DNA from: Candidatus Poribacteria bacterium
GTDB lineage: Bacteria > Poribacteria > WGA-4E > WGA-3G
Assembly: GCA_009841255.1 (NCBI GenBank)
Contig: VXMD01000033.1
Location: 1 to 64,000 of the forward strand
DNA length: 64,000 bases
Direction of reading: 5' to 3'
The position numbers were made by a program, and so were the translations under genes. The notes under the pieces were generated by a model that did not search any database, had not been told where the DNA came from, and worked only from the letters and a program-made list of their open reading frames with translations. The stretch's first letter is position 1. Every line of letters begins with the position of its first letter. This document shows, piece by piece, positions 28,601 through 35,342 of this stretch.

Positions 28601-29358
28601 AGGATATCAGATGCCCAACGTGCCAGCCTCGCTTCAAGTAGCGAGTCTAAGGCTAAAATAATACCGCAAGGTGAACGCTCTGTGCGCAATCCCCATACAA
28701 ATTCTCGAAATTGGATAATGGCGCGGGCATCAAGGGGACCGAGCAACTGCTGGAGTTCGTCAAGGATTATTACTAAACCTTTAGTATTTTCGGTTGCAAG
28801 TTCTCCAAGTTTTGACAAAAACTCAACGGTTCGATGAGGATGGCTGTCTACTGTAAACTGACCAGCAGAGAATTTATCGTTGTAGATTTTTCGGACTGTC
28901 TGAGGAGGCACAGCGTAACGTTTCGCGTCTGCCTGCACCATAGGTTTTAAACCGTCTGTGAAGACATCTTGAAATAGTTTGTCAACCTGTTTTTTAATTT
29001 GGGGATTCTGAGCACCAGCGAGCGAGGCAATTCCAGCAGCCAGTTCATTAAAATTGGTACATGATAAAGGAGGGATCGCTAAAAACTCGGAATTTCTCGC
29101 GTGTGCCCATAGAGCAATTGCAGATGCAGTTTTACCAAATCCATACGGACCACTTAGGCTACCCCACGTAGTATAACCGCGTTGAACACCTGAAAATACA
29201 TTATCGGCAACATCACTAACTTTTGACGATAACCAAAACTGGTTGGCAAGACTGTTGTAGTGTTCAAGCGTCTGTTTAGGATTTTCCCGTGCTGCGGAGC
29301 CACTAATGGTATCCGCTATAGGTAAAATTTGCAAATAATCTTCGTGTTTCTCTTCCAT
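25669..29358 (-). CDS. P-loop ATPase with long coiled coil (BrxC/PglY- or DpdH-like)
   Basis: 1229 aa from ATG 29358. Walker A is G70-P-Y-G-F-G-K76-T77 in SLSGPYGFGKTASAIALW; Walker B is VIILDELQQ with D200-E201. The N-terminal arrangement (ATPase placed after a short lead with FWLSSKVSDVADNVF) recalls the very large BrxC/PglY (DUF6079) ATPases of BREX and the ATPase of dpd clusters. The middle contains helical and winged-helix-like stretches. Residues about 830-1110 are coiled coil (ITDLQKHLNQQQVRLQTLID, LQKLQKRVKEFEERVKALIS). Cytoplasmic. It begins 8 nt after the winged-helix gene stop. Likely a clamp-like or regulatory ATPase of the system. Confidence 0.88.
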   Translation of the reverse strand: MEEKHEDYLQILPIADTISGSAARENPKQTLEHYNSLANQFWLSSKVSDVADNVFSGVQRGYTTWGSLSGPYGFGKTASAIALWAHARNSEFLAIPPLSCTNFNELAAGIASLAGAQNPQIKKQVDKLFQDVFTDGLKPMVQADAKRYAVPPQTVRKIYNDKFSAGQFTVDSHPHRTVEFLSKLGELATENTKGLVIILDELQQLLGPLDARAIIQFREFVWGLRTERSPCGIILALDSLLEARLARWASDILHRIRENGPALQLTDIYTKEFPEWLWDKFSSDNRKRTSTLPSVALSENVLTSLGQFVERPDLANGPRTVVDIFARAAIHYQDTRSSYDIPDLVDDIHQGRFRYFGEGATVQSILTQILSDEWILEDEGRKKLVTTLVAFPQGCPKEILHDQISDKEQIKKARSELFAPLLVELSDGLALELLQQVRRTHTNWEQILSRCWERLPSFDALAAQTPNMILRVLIPKLFPKGTPTKPIWERISDESNAMLTGWYIFRGTFDDAYPQREVALCVTDKEPESWPGDVDVSIALVCDTSTDPDTVPRSELLDKNEGSCILMRLPILKPLVDRIPADLQRYEKYIQPEPFRPVMILAALHDLEAFLGNLIDNSDNSDKLLSPEEQIEMDKGKAFTEIVIDFVLRELMNGTVDVGTTPPISLRGPELLRALFAQACRRHFPQYQTLATTAKWEDVLSDYREGLKSGLSPAECQGRKEIVMPKAEIYETLFGQMSTAAGDSFIKKLGPFVQTKNNSKSFSLRLAMHPAEHALISYLKRLPSQQFLPFDAAVEFLRHLGYTKTETEEIVKILVARECLTRDSSGNIRFILNADIERDRLLERINEANRELCFLEVTDAAASISQSTAITDLQKHLNQQQVRLQTLIDKQIKELENSINSLQVLIGTVDAAAIPMEWLDSNLSTHLTGIAAKLKDSRENLLEALRKESKKLTKELDFSSDSADVKWAIAQKDKKETFSNSLQKLQKRVKEFEERVKALISWKALNSQLRSTDMLCAKVSKTEPALKQTLNQLVTEFKEWFATDLWDPLLAASKFSKKIRKVQSDVQGHLYSHVQTFNKELAEIRDQFNFLLPSTAPPVFDVSKEKSQQIDSIHESFQKLYQWAFEGFRTAVAECQELKRSGAQWRDPDNKRRSWKELKREVETALRKSRDTLSFEVVQRIGSKVLLMQRGLTEATFGLFDNSDKPPDFEKLKRLFKEGKIHIQVSRKT

Positions 29359-29366
29359 AAATTCTT

Positions 29367-30233
29367 CTACTCACTAACTTCCGAGTTCAGCCCAGATGCT
29401 TCCTTGACTATCCATTCAATAAATGGATCTTCTGAACCATTGAAAACGACACGATTGGGTACCGATGATATGAACAGAAATTCATCGGTATCGCGTGCAA
29501 AATCCTCCAACAAACCAATTAGTCTGTCCCTTTGTATCAGAAAGGACTCTGCAAGTAATTGTATCTTCTCGTCATCAAGAACGATCTCACCTTTTTCAAG
29601 AGAACAGAGCGCAGCTAAATGAAGGCGTATAGCATCTGCCATAGGAATTGACGAATTCTGGCAGAGAATACGTTTTCCTTCTTTTTTGACGAGGGGTAAT
29701 GCTTGACTCTCAAGCCACACTGTCACACCACTCACACTGGCCCTGCTGAAAGAAACTTTTACTTTGCCAAAGTCCGCCTCAGCAACGGAGACTAACCTCA
29801 ACACAATTTCATCCGAATCAACTCCAACAGATCCAGAATACAATATTTGCCGTAATACCTCACGATAACTCCATGAAGGAGAAGCAGTCTTCTTATCTCC
29901 ATCCCAAATCCATTTCCAAGCATAAAGACAGTGGACAGCCGCGCGAAAACCTATTTCATAGCAGCCGAGACCTTTTGCGAGGGCTTTACCAGCTTTGGAA
30001 AGTCCAACTCCCGCTCGCGTTTTCTCAACGATTCCAACTTCCTGCATAGAAGCAAGAAGTTTGGTTAAACTATTACGCTGGGCCAAGGGCGAACCAATCA
30101 CCTTTGAAATAGCATGTAAACCGGAAGGTGAAATTCCATCCGTGGGAACTTCAGATAAAAGTTGAAATGCTGCCCAGCCTAACTCGGGTTTAAAATCATG
30201 CTTCGTATGAAAAACATGAGCAGGTCTTTTCAT
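29367..30233 (-). CDS. Winged-helix-like small protein of the cluster
   Basis: 288 aa from ATG 30233 (AGAGGAT 5 nt upstream). Residues about 15-85 look like a winged helix-turn-helix (LGWAAFQLLSEVPTDGISPS, RNSLTKLLASMQEVGIVEKT, VGLSKAGKALAKGL). The rest is mixed alpha/beta with no catalytic motif I can identify. Size and position before the large ATPase resemble DpdG of the dpd islands, but this rests on layout only. It may recognise DNA or bridge to the ATPase. Confidence 0.8.
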   Translation of the reverse strand: MKRPAHVFHTKHDFKPELGWAAFQLLSEVPTDGISPSGLHAISKVIGSPLAQRNSLTKLLASMQEVGIVEKTRAGVGLSKAGKALAKGLGCYEIGFRAAVHCLYAWKWIWDGDKKTASPSWSYREVLRQILYSGSVGVDSDEIVLRLVSVAEADFGKVKVSFSRASVSGVTVWLESQALPLVKKEGKRILCQNSSIPMADAIRLHLAALCSLEKGEIVLDDEKIQLLAESFLIQRDRLIGLLEDFARDTDEFLFISSVPNRVVFNGSEDPFIEWIVKEASGLNSEVSE

Positions 30234-30474
30234 TTTGATCCTCTATAAACAAAACTCACACAAAGGCTATCGGAACATTGCCTTCACCAGTCGGATCAAG
30301 ATTTGTTTAACGTGAGTTTGATAAAAGCGTCAAGTTGGGTTTCGCTACCGTTATTGACGCAGAAGGGGTCTTGAAAAACGTCAGATCTCTCCACATTCTG
30401 CGATTTTTTCGGTGTATTTACCGCTCTACCCAACCTACAGATTTATTTTCAAACTGGCATTTGTTTAACACAAT
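30234..30474. other. Intergenic insert with a nested inverted-repeat element
   Basis: 241 bp between the winged-helix and GNAT-TGT genes, which otherwise read in the same direction. Positions 30334-30434 form a long imperfect hairpin: GTTGGGT/ACCCAAC (30334-30340, 30428-30434), ACCG/CGGT (30347-30350, 30410-30413) and CGCAGAA/TTCTGCG (30358-30364, 30396-30402). This resembles a miniature palindromic repeat rather than a gene. No clear flanking duplication. Confidence 0.6.
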
Positions 30475-31887
30475 CTAATTGATTTCTTCCATCATGTCAC
30501 AAAAAACGATCGCATTATGCCACATTCGTACGAGACGATTTTCTTGAAGACGTGGAAAATCCATACAAAAAGGACAGGAATGTCCTGTACGTTCGCACTC
30601 CGCGTAAAATTCTTTCGCAGACATGCCTTTGTTAATTGTCAAAGCAGTTGATTTATGACTGACATTCCGCCGCCCAATAAACGGTAGATAAACGTTTCCG
30701 AACCCCGCGGTACGTTGCCAACCAGAACTATCGAAACTGGTTGCTAAATAACCTTTGAACTGATTAATTATATTGGGTGAACTAACACCGAACAGATGAA
30801 GATTTGGTGGAGACACTATTTTTCTATCAAGAAAATCACGAAGCATTAAATCTTTTACAAAAACGAGGCGGCTTTCGGTTTGAGTGGTTAGAAGATTAAT
30901 CTCTGCATTCACACCGGTGGTATCAAAACTACCAAAGCCAATATTTTTCAAACCACTGTTCATATATACGTCAAAACAGTATTTGAGGTGTTCCGGCGTA
31001 TGCCCTTGTAGAACTCCAAGAGCTTTACTTTGCAAGTCGGTGGGAAGTCTTTTCAGAAATCTGACACTTTCAGCAGCGGTTACATGTACCCTTTCTTCTA
31101 CTTCCTCCGATGTCTGCCTTGATGTTGGCACAAAGTCAGGGAGTACATACGTTTGAGCCCATTTGTGTTTAAGATAAAAATTAAGAAGTCGAGAAAACAA
31201 CTCGTCGTATGAAATCTTGCCTTGCTGGACGAAGAATCCGCCGGAATCAAAGACTACTTCAATACCCCAATTCTCATGCATATATCGGACATAATCAAAA
31301 GATCTACGTCCAATAAAAAGCGGTGTAATGATACACTTGTCAAAAGGTTTTCGATCCGGTCCCTCATTTTCCCAAAGCTGAATTAATTGTTTGAGATCAG
31401 CAGAGACCGATGTTAATGATGCCACAAATGTGAGCTTTCGATTCGGTAAAATCGGAAGTTCCCACTCATATAGCGGGCGACTTCTACCACGACGACTGCG
31501 ACGCGTTGACCGAATAAAACCGACTGCTTCATAAAAATGGTTTGCTGGTAATTCCACGGGACATGATAACCGAAGGCATCGTGAAGACACACGTTGACAA
31601 TCGGCAATCAATGCTTTGATTAGTTGATGGCCGATTCCCTTGCTGCGGACATCAGGAATTATTGCGATCTCGTAAAGCGTTGTCCGATTGTCTCGCCTAT
31701 GATGATAACGCACGAAGCCCACAACCTGATCTTCTTTTTTTGCGATCAGGAGTTCACCTTTGTCAAGACTATCTACATAAGCCTGACGAGCGTGAAAGCC
31801 GAGTTCAGCACGATGTTCATCGGCAATATGTTTAACAATATCAACATCGGATAGGTCTTTAGCTTTGGAAATAGCGATTGAAGACAT
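30475..31887 (-). CDS. GNAT - tRNA-guanine-transglycosylase-like (DpdA-like) fusion
   Basis: 470 aa from ATG 31887; the ATG at 31917 lies between the -35 and -10 hexamers and is rejected. Residues 1-145 are a GNAT acetyltransferase (P-loop DVRSKGIGHQLI at 79-90, then FYEAVGF). Residues about 150-470 read as a TGT-fold base-exchange enzyme: D214-S-G-G-F, GVLQGH (291-296), HLFGV (364-368), D386 in SFDSSGW as candidate nucleophile, and a zinc-type set C431, C438, C441, H457. TGTs swap guanine for a 7-deazaguanine; DpdA does so in DNA. Having a GNAT on the N-terminus is unusual. No preQ0 biosynthesis genes are in the window. An archaeal-TGT-like RNA enzyme remains possible. Confidence 0.85.
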   Translation of the reverse strand: MSSIAISKAKDLSDVDIVKHIADEHRAELGFHARQAYVDSLDKGELLIAKKEDQVVGFVRYHHRRDNRTTLYEIAIIPDVRSKGIGHQLIKALIADCQRVSSRCLRLSCPVELPANHFYEAVGFIRSTRRSRRGRSRPLYEWELPILPNRKLTFVASLTSVSADLKQLIQLWENEGPDRKPFDKCIITPLFIGRRSFDYVRYMHENWGIEVVFDSGGFFVQQGKISYDELFSRLLNFYLKHKWAQTYVLPDFVPTSRQTSEEVEERVHVTAAESVRFLKRLPTDLQSKALGVLQGHTPEHLKYCFDVYMNSGLKNIGFGSFDTTGVNAEINLLTTQTESRLVFVKDLMLRDFLDRKIVSPPNLHLFGVSSPNIINQFKGYLATSFDSSGWQRTAGFGNVYLPFIGRRNVSHKSTALTINKGMSAKEFYAECERTGHSCPFCMDFPRLQENRLVRMWHNAIVFCDMMEEIN

Positions 31888-31899
31888 AACGTGTATTTT

Positions 31900-31928
31900 A
31901 TTATACAAAGCAGACATTAATTAGTCAA
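31900..31928 (-). promoter_or_regulatory. Strong sigma70 promoter of the GNAT-TGT cluster
   Basis: On the minus strand: -35 TTGACT (31928-31923), 17-bp spacer, -10 TATAAT (31905-31900). The start site would be near 31893, only about 6 nt before ATG 31887, so the mRNA is expected to be near-leaderless; no Shine-Dalgarno is visible. Confidence 0.75.
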
Positions 31929-32000
31929 GGGCTTCAAAATTTGCACAGAGGCATTCAGTTTCAAGAAATTATCGGGTTTTGCACCTTATTTTAACGATCC

Positions 32001-32022
32001 GGTGCGATTAGGAAATCGCACC
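32001..32022. repeat. Hairpin repeat GGTGCGATT-AGGA-AATCGCACC
   Basis: Perfect 9-bp stem with a 4-nt loop in the spacer upstream of the cluster promoter. A dispersed palindromic repeat of a REP-like kind is likely; only one copy of this version is in the window. Confidence 0.6.
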
Positions 32023-32152
32023 TACCAGCCCAAGGGCAAAGTCATTCTATAAACATGCCGTCCCTACGGGCCTAAAGACCGGAGATTCTCCTTACATTTC
32101 TTATTCTATACTACTTAGAGTAGAGGAACTGACGATTAAGATGGTATATCAG

Positions 32153-32437
32153 TCACTTTACCCAATAGAAATTACCATTAGAAGCCGGCCAGTCAAGCAC
32201 ATATAAAATTTGGGATTTAGTTTCATATTTCTTGACTTCATCATGGACTCTTGCCCAACGCTTTTGTATTTCAACAGATTCAAGATTCTGAGAGGTTTCT
32301 GGGTTTTCATATTCTGGGACAACTTCCTGCCAGCATGTCATTGCAAGGTTTTGCAGATTTTTGATCTTTTTTGGTCGAGACAAGTGCGTATCTCTAATAA
32401 CTTCGTCTATTTGGTGAATGATTTGTGACACTGACAT
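32153..32437 (-). CDS. Small hypothetical helical protein
   Basis: 94 aa from ATG 32437 (GGAGG 7 nt upstream). The gene begins 17 nt after the stop of the 139-aa gene and probably shares its transcript. No family recognised. It is mostly helical (MSVSQIIHQIDEVIRDTHLSR) with a short C-terminal strand segment (SQILYVLDWPASNGNFYWVK), with neither a signal peptide nor a membrane segment. Confidence 0.65.
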   Translation of the reverse strand: MSVSQIIHQIDEVIRDTHLSRPKKIKNLQNLAMTCWQEVVPEYENPETSQNLESVEIQKRWARVHDEVKKYETKSQILYVLDWPASNGNFYWVK

Positions 32438-32454
32438 TTTAGTCCTCCGTAGTG

Positions 32455-32874
32455 TTAACATCTTGCTGTAATGAACGTTCGTTGGTGAATGACCCTCCGC
32501 TGAACTGAGAACCCCGCTCTACTTAGAGCATCAATTATCGGAAACTCGCTGAAGCGTCCCGTTGTAATAACAATTCGTTTCACCTGAAGACTTTGTGCCT
32601 GCCTAACAAAAGCACTTGGTTCAACAAACGCTCCTGTCGGCACTTCGATGAAAGGAACATTCGATGCTCGTAGAAACCGAATATGCCCCTGGAAAATAGT
32701 TTCTAATCCTACCTGATTGACGTTGGCAACAATTGTATTCGGACCGGGATTCAAATCAACGTGCCTAAAATCTGGGCGTTGGCTGCGAGATGTAATAAAA
32801 TTGTCAAGAGATCCACCGATATTAACGACTTTTACTTGCCCTTGTTGGGCCCCTGCATCCGTCTCTACGATCAT
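32455..32874 (-). CDS. Rossmann-like protein, possibly a degenerate methyltransferase
   Basis: 139 aa from ATG 32874 (GTG 32877 possible; GGAG about 12 nt upstream). The alternating beta/alpha pattern with VKVVNIGGSLDNF, then RHVDLNPGPNTIVANVNQ, looks like the first half of a class I SAM-dependent methyltransferase fold, but the glycine-rich loop is atypical (NIGGSL) and the length is short. It ends with FIEVPTGAFVEPSAFVRQAQ and a helix/strand. The gene is translationally linked to the permease upstream (8 nt) and to the 94-aa gene downstream. Function unknown; a toxin-type or inactive methyltransferase is possible. Confidence 0.6.
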   Translation of the reverse strand: MIVETDAGAQQGQVKVVNIGGSLDNFITSRSQRPDFRHVDLNPGPNTIVANVNQVGLETIFQGHIRFLRASNVPFIEVPTGAFVEPSAFVRQAQSLQVKRIVITTGRFSEFPIIDALSRAGFSVQRRVIHQRTFITARC

Positions 32875-32881
32875 CACTTAC

Positions 32882-34057
32882 CTACTCCGTCCTCAGTCTG
32901 GGATCCAAGGCATCACGGACGGCATCACCGAAGAGGTTCGCAGGTAGCACCAATCCGAACATAAACGTGAACGCTGCGGTGAGATTCCACCAAACAATCG
33001 GGTCGCGAGCGAGTTCTAAACGCGCCGTGTTAATCATATTGCCCCAACTCCCCGTCGTCGGTTCAACACCTATTTGGAGGTAACTGAGCAACGCCTCCGC
33101 CAGCACTAACCCACTAAATCGCAAGATTGTAGAGATTAACACGATATGCATGAGATTTGGGACGAGATGCTTCAGAATAATAAGCCCACGATGCACGCCA
33201 AAGGCTTCCGACGCTTGGATGTATTCCAATTCTCGGAGTTTTAAGGTTTCGCCGCGTAAGATACGACAGAGTCCCGTCCAACTTCTAATGCCCATGATGA
33301 GACAGAGATTGAATAATCCCTGTCCAAAGAGGAGCATAAAAGCAACAATCAGAAGAATAGACGGAATGGAATCGAGCGTGGCGTAGATGTACTGAACGAC
33401 ATCGTCTATCCAACCCCCAAAATAACCGGCGATGACACCAAAAAATATAGCGAACGGGACAGCAATCAAGGTGGTAAATCCACCGATAATGAGTCCAGTG
33501 CGGATGCCTTTTAAAGCACGGTAGAGGACATCACTGCCGACTTTGTCGGTACCGAGGAGATGACTCCGAGGATACTGAAGCGGCGGATAGTCGCGAACTG
33601 TTTGTCCGTCAGGTGTTTGGAGGGTGCTTTTCGCATATAGATGCGTCGCTAAGGGAGCGGAATAGGTTTTTTCGGTCCGTTCTCGAAGCGGTGTGCAAAG
33701 CCTATCCAAGAGGCTTAAACCTCTCGGTCTATAGACAATGGCACCGCTCTCATTTCGGGTGAGTGTTTGGTCGGTCTGCCGTATCAGTGGGTCGCGCCAA
33801 CCGATGCTATCCAATACACCGACAAGAAGGTACCCCAAGAGAACAAAAAGACAAACAATAGCAAGGCAGTTCCTGCGAATCTGCCGCGCGGCGTTTCGCC
33901 AATACTCTTGCTGCGAGGCGTATCGGAGAAGCCATCCAGCACCGACAAGACATGCAATGACGATGAGATTTTGATAGGCATCGGAACGCCACACCCAACT
34001 CAGCCGATCATCGATTCCGATGTCTCGAGCATTCGTCCCGATGAGAAAAATAGGCAT
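32882..34057 (-). CDS. Peptide-type ABC transporter permease (DppC/OppC-like)
   Basis: 391 aa from ATG 34057; no Shine-Dalgarno is visible. Multi-pass inner-membrane protein with the binding-protein-dependent transport domain in the C-terminal 220 residues: HLLGTDKVGSDVLYRALKG, then the EAA-like loop ELEYIQASEAFGVHRGLIIL, and PTTGSWGNMINTA, as in DppC/OppC/GsiD. The usual partners (DppB-like permease, ATPases, binding protein) are not adjacent. The nearest binding protein gene is of a sugar type. It may be an orphan separated from its operon by the repeat at 34060-34180. Confidence 0.88.
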   Translation of the reverse strand: MPIFLIGTNARDIGIDDRLSWVWRSDAYQNLIVIACLVGAGWLLRYASQQEYWRNAARQIRRNCLAIVCLFVLLGYLLVGVLDSIGWRDPLIRQTDQTLTRNESGAIVYRPRGLSLLDRLCTPLRERTEKTYSAPLATHLYAKSTLQTPDGQTVRDYPPLQYPRSHLLGTDKVGSDVLYRALKGIRTGLIIGGFTTLIAVPFAIFFGVIAGYFGGWIDDVVQYIYATLDSIPSILLIVAFMLLFGQGLFNLCLIMGIRSWTGLCRILRGETLKLRELEYIQASEAFGVHRGLIILKHLVPNLMHIVLISTILRFSGLVLAEALLSYLQIGVEPTTGSWGNMINTARLELARDPIVWWNLTAAFTFMFGLVLPANLFGDAVRDALDPRLRTE

Positions 34058-34059
34058 TT

Positions 34060-34180
34060 TAATAGTTACCGGTTGTCAGTTTCCAGTGCTCAGTCATATT
34101 CTTGTGGTATTTACGAGAAAAGTACCCGCCACAAATTGCCTCTTAACTGATAACTGAGTACTGAAAGATTTTTCGCAGAA
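34060..34180. repeat. Heptad-like CAGT/ACTG intergenic repeat, copy 1
   Basis: CCGGTTGTCAGTTTCCAGTG is followed about 70 bp later by ACTGATAACTGAGTACTGAA, two halves in inverted orientation. Similar sequences occur at 49395-49585, 52838-52942 and 54090-54115, and a half-copy at 50806-50822. Confidence 0.65.
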
Positions 34181-34195
34181 AAATCGCACTGACAA

Positions 34196-35314
34196 CTATT
34201 CCGTTTGATAGACGGCTTCGCGTGTGTGGAATCCATCTTTAATGACAACTGCATCCAGATTCGCTTTGTCAACTTGGATAGGTGTCAGCAAAATTGATGG
34301 CACTTCAATTTTGCCGTTGTTAACGGTCTGTGTCGCCTCAGCGATGGTGTCACCTTTTGCGAGTGCGACAGCGGCTTGTGCCGCCTTCGTTGCGATGAGA
34401 TGGATCGGTTTGTAAACCGTCATGGTCTGTGTGCCTTTGACAATCCGTTGGCACGCCGCGAGTTCCGCATCCTGTCCCGAAACAAGGACATTTCCTGCTA
34501 AATTCTGTCCTTCAAGCGCCTGTATAACGCCACCCGCTGTGCCATCATTCGACGCAACAACAGCATCTATTTGGTTGTTCGTCTGTGTCAAGACCTGCTC
34601 CGCCTTTTTGAGAGCGTCACGCGGATCCCAATTCACCGCCCAATGTTCCCCTCCTGCCACTAAACGAATGGCACCACTGTCAATTGCGGGTTGCAAGGCA
34701 CGAAGTTGTCCCTGTCGGAGGAGTTGTGCGTTATTGTCGGTTGGTGCACCACCGAGCAGGAAGTAGGCACCCTCTGGCTTCTGACGTAGTAGGTATTCGG
34801 CTTGCAGGTATCCGACCTGTTCGTTGTCGAAAGAGATATAGAGATCGGGTGAACTCTCACGTATTAGCCGATCATAGGCGATGACTTCGATTCCTTCTGC
34901 GTGCGCGGCTTGGACAATTTGGGCGGCAGCGACACTATCCTTCGGAATAACAACAAGAACGTCCACCCCTTGGGTAATCATGTTCTCGGCTTGCTCATTC
35001 TGTCGACGTTCATCTCCATCGGCAGACTGGACGATAACTTCGGCACCGAGTTTCTCTGCCTCAGCCGTGAAAATATCTCGGTCCCTCTGCCACCGTTCCA
35101 CACGCAACGAATCCATGGACAATCCAATTTTGATTTTCTTGGTGGCAATCTCATTCGCCTTTTCGCTCTTCCTTTCTGTGCTCGGGTCAGCACATCCAAA
35201 TAGTAGGACGAGACATGCCATTAAAATGCAGAACAGCAATGTAGCTTTCACACAAAACTTGTTTTTGATAGCACCCGGAATCCAAAGGTTACCGCTAAAA
35301 GTCGAAAGGGGCAT
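34196..35314 (-). CDS. Xylose-type sugar ABC substrate-binding lipoprotein
   Basis: 372 aa from ATG 35314 (AAGGAG 7 nt upstream; the longer frame to 35428 overlaps the CsgG-like gene). Residues 25-40 contain a hydrophobic segment and the lipobox LLFGC. Periplasmic binding protein type 1 pattern: IKIGLSMDSLRVERWQRDRD, VDVLVVIPKDSVAAAQIVQA, GIEVIAYDRLI, VASNDGTAGGVIQAL, GQDAELAACQRI, and ends with HTREAVYQ. This matches XylF-like D-xylose receptors best. XylG/XylH partners are not in the window. It follows the CsgG-like gene by 28 nt. Confidence 0.88.
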   Translation of the reverse strand: MPLSTFSGNLWIPGAIKNKFCVKATLLFCILMACLVLLFGCADPSTERKSEKANEIATKKIKIGLSMDSLRVERWQRDRDIFTAEAEKLGAEVIVQSADGDERRQNEQAENMITQGVDVLVVIPKDSVAAAQIVQAAHAEGIEVIAYDRLIRESSPDLYISFDNEQVGYLQAEYLLRQKPEGAYFLLGGAPTDNNAQLLRQGQLRALQPAIDSGAIRLVAGGEHWAVNWDPRDALKKAEQVLTQTNNQIDAVVASNDGTAGGVIQALEGQNLAGNVLVSGQDAELAACQRIVKGTQTMTVYKPIHLIATKAAQAAVALAKGDTIAEATQTVNNGKIEVPSILLTPIQVDKANLDAVVIKDGFHTREAVYQTE

Positions 35315-35342
35315 CGTATCACTCCTTAGCTGGGTGAGTATG

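Noticed and set aside
16849-31887. BREX or DISARM as the label for the cluster
   Set aside because: No BrxX/PglX methylase, PglZ phosphatase, BrxL, or DrmB/DrmC homologue could be seen. Only shared building blocks (ATPase, DUF1998 helicase) match.
34060-34180. CRISPR-like spacing of short repeats
   Set aside because: Repeat units are only 7-8 bp, irregular and inverted, with no unique spacers of constant length and no cas genes.
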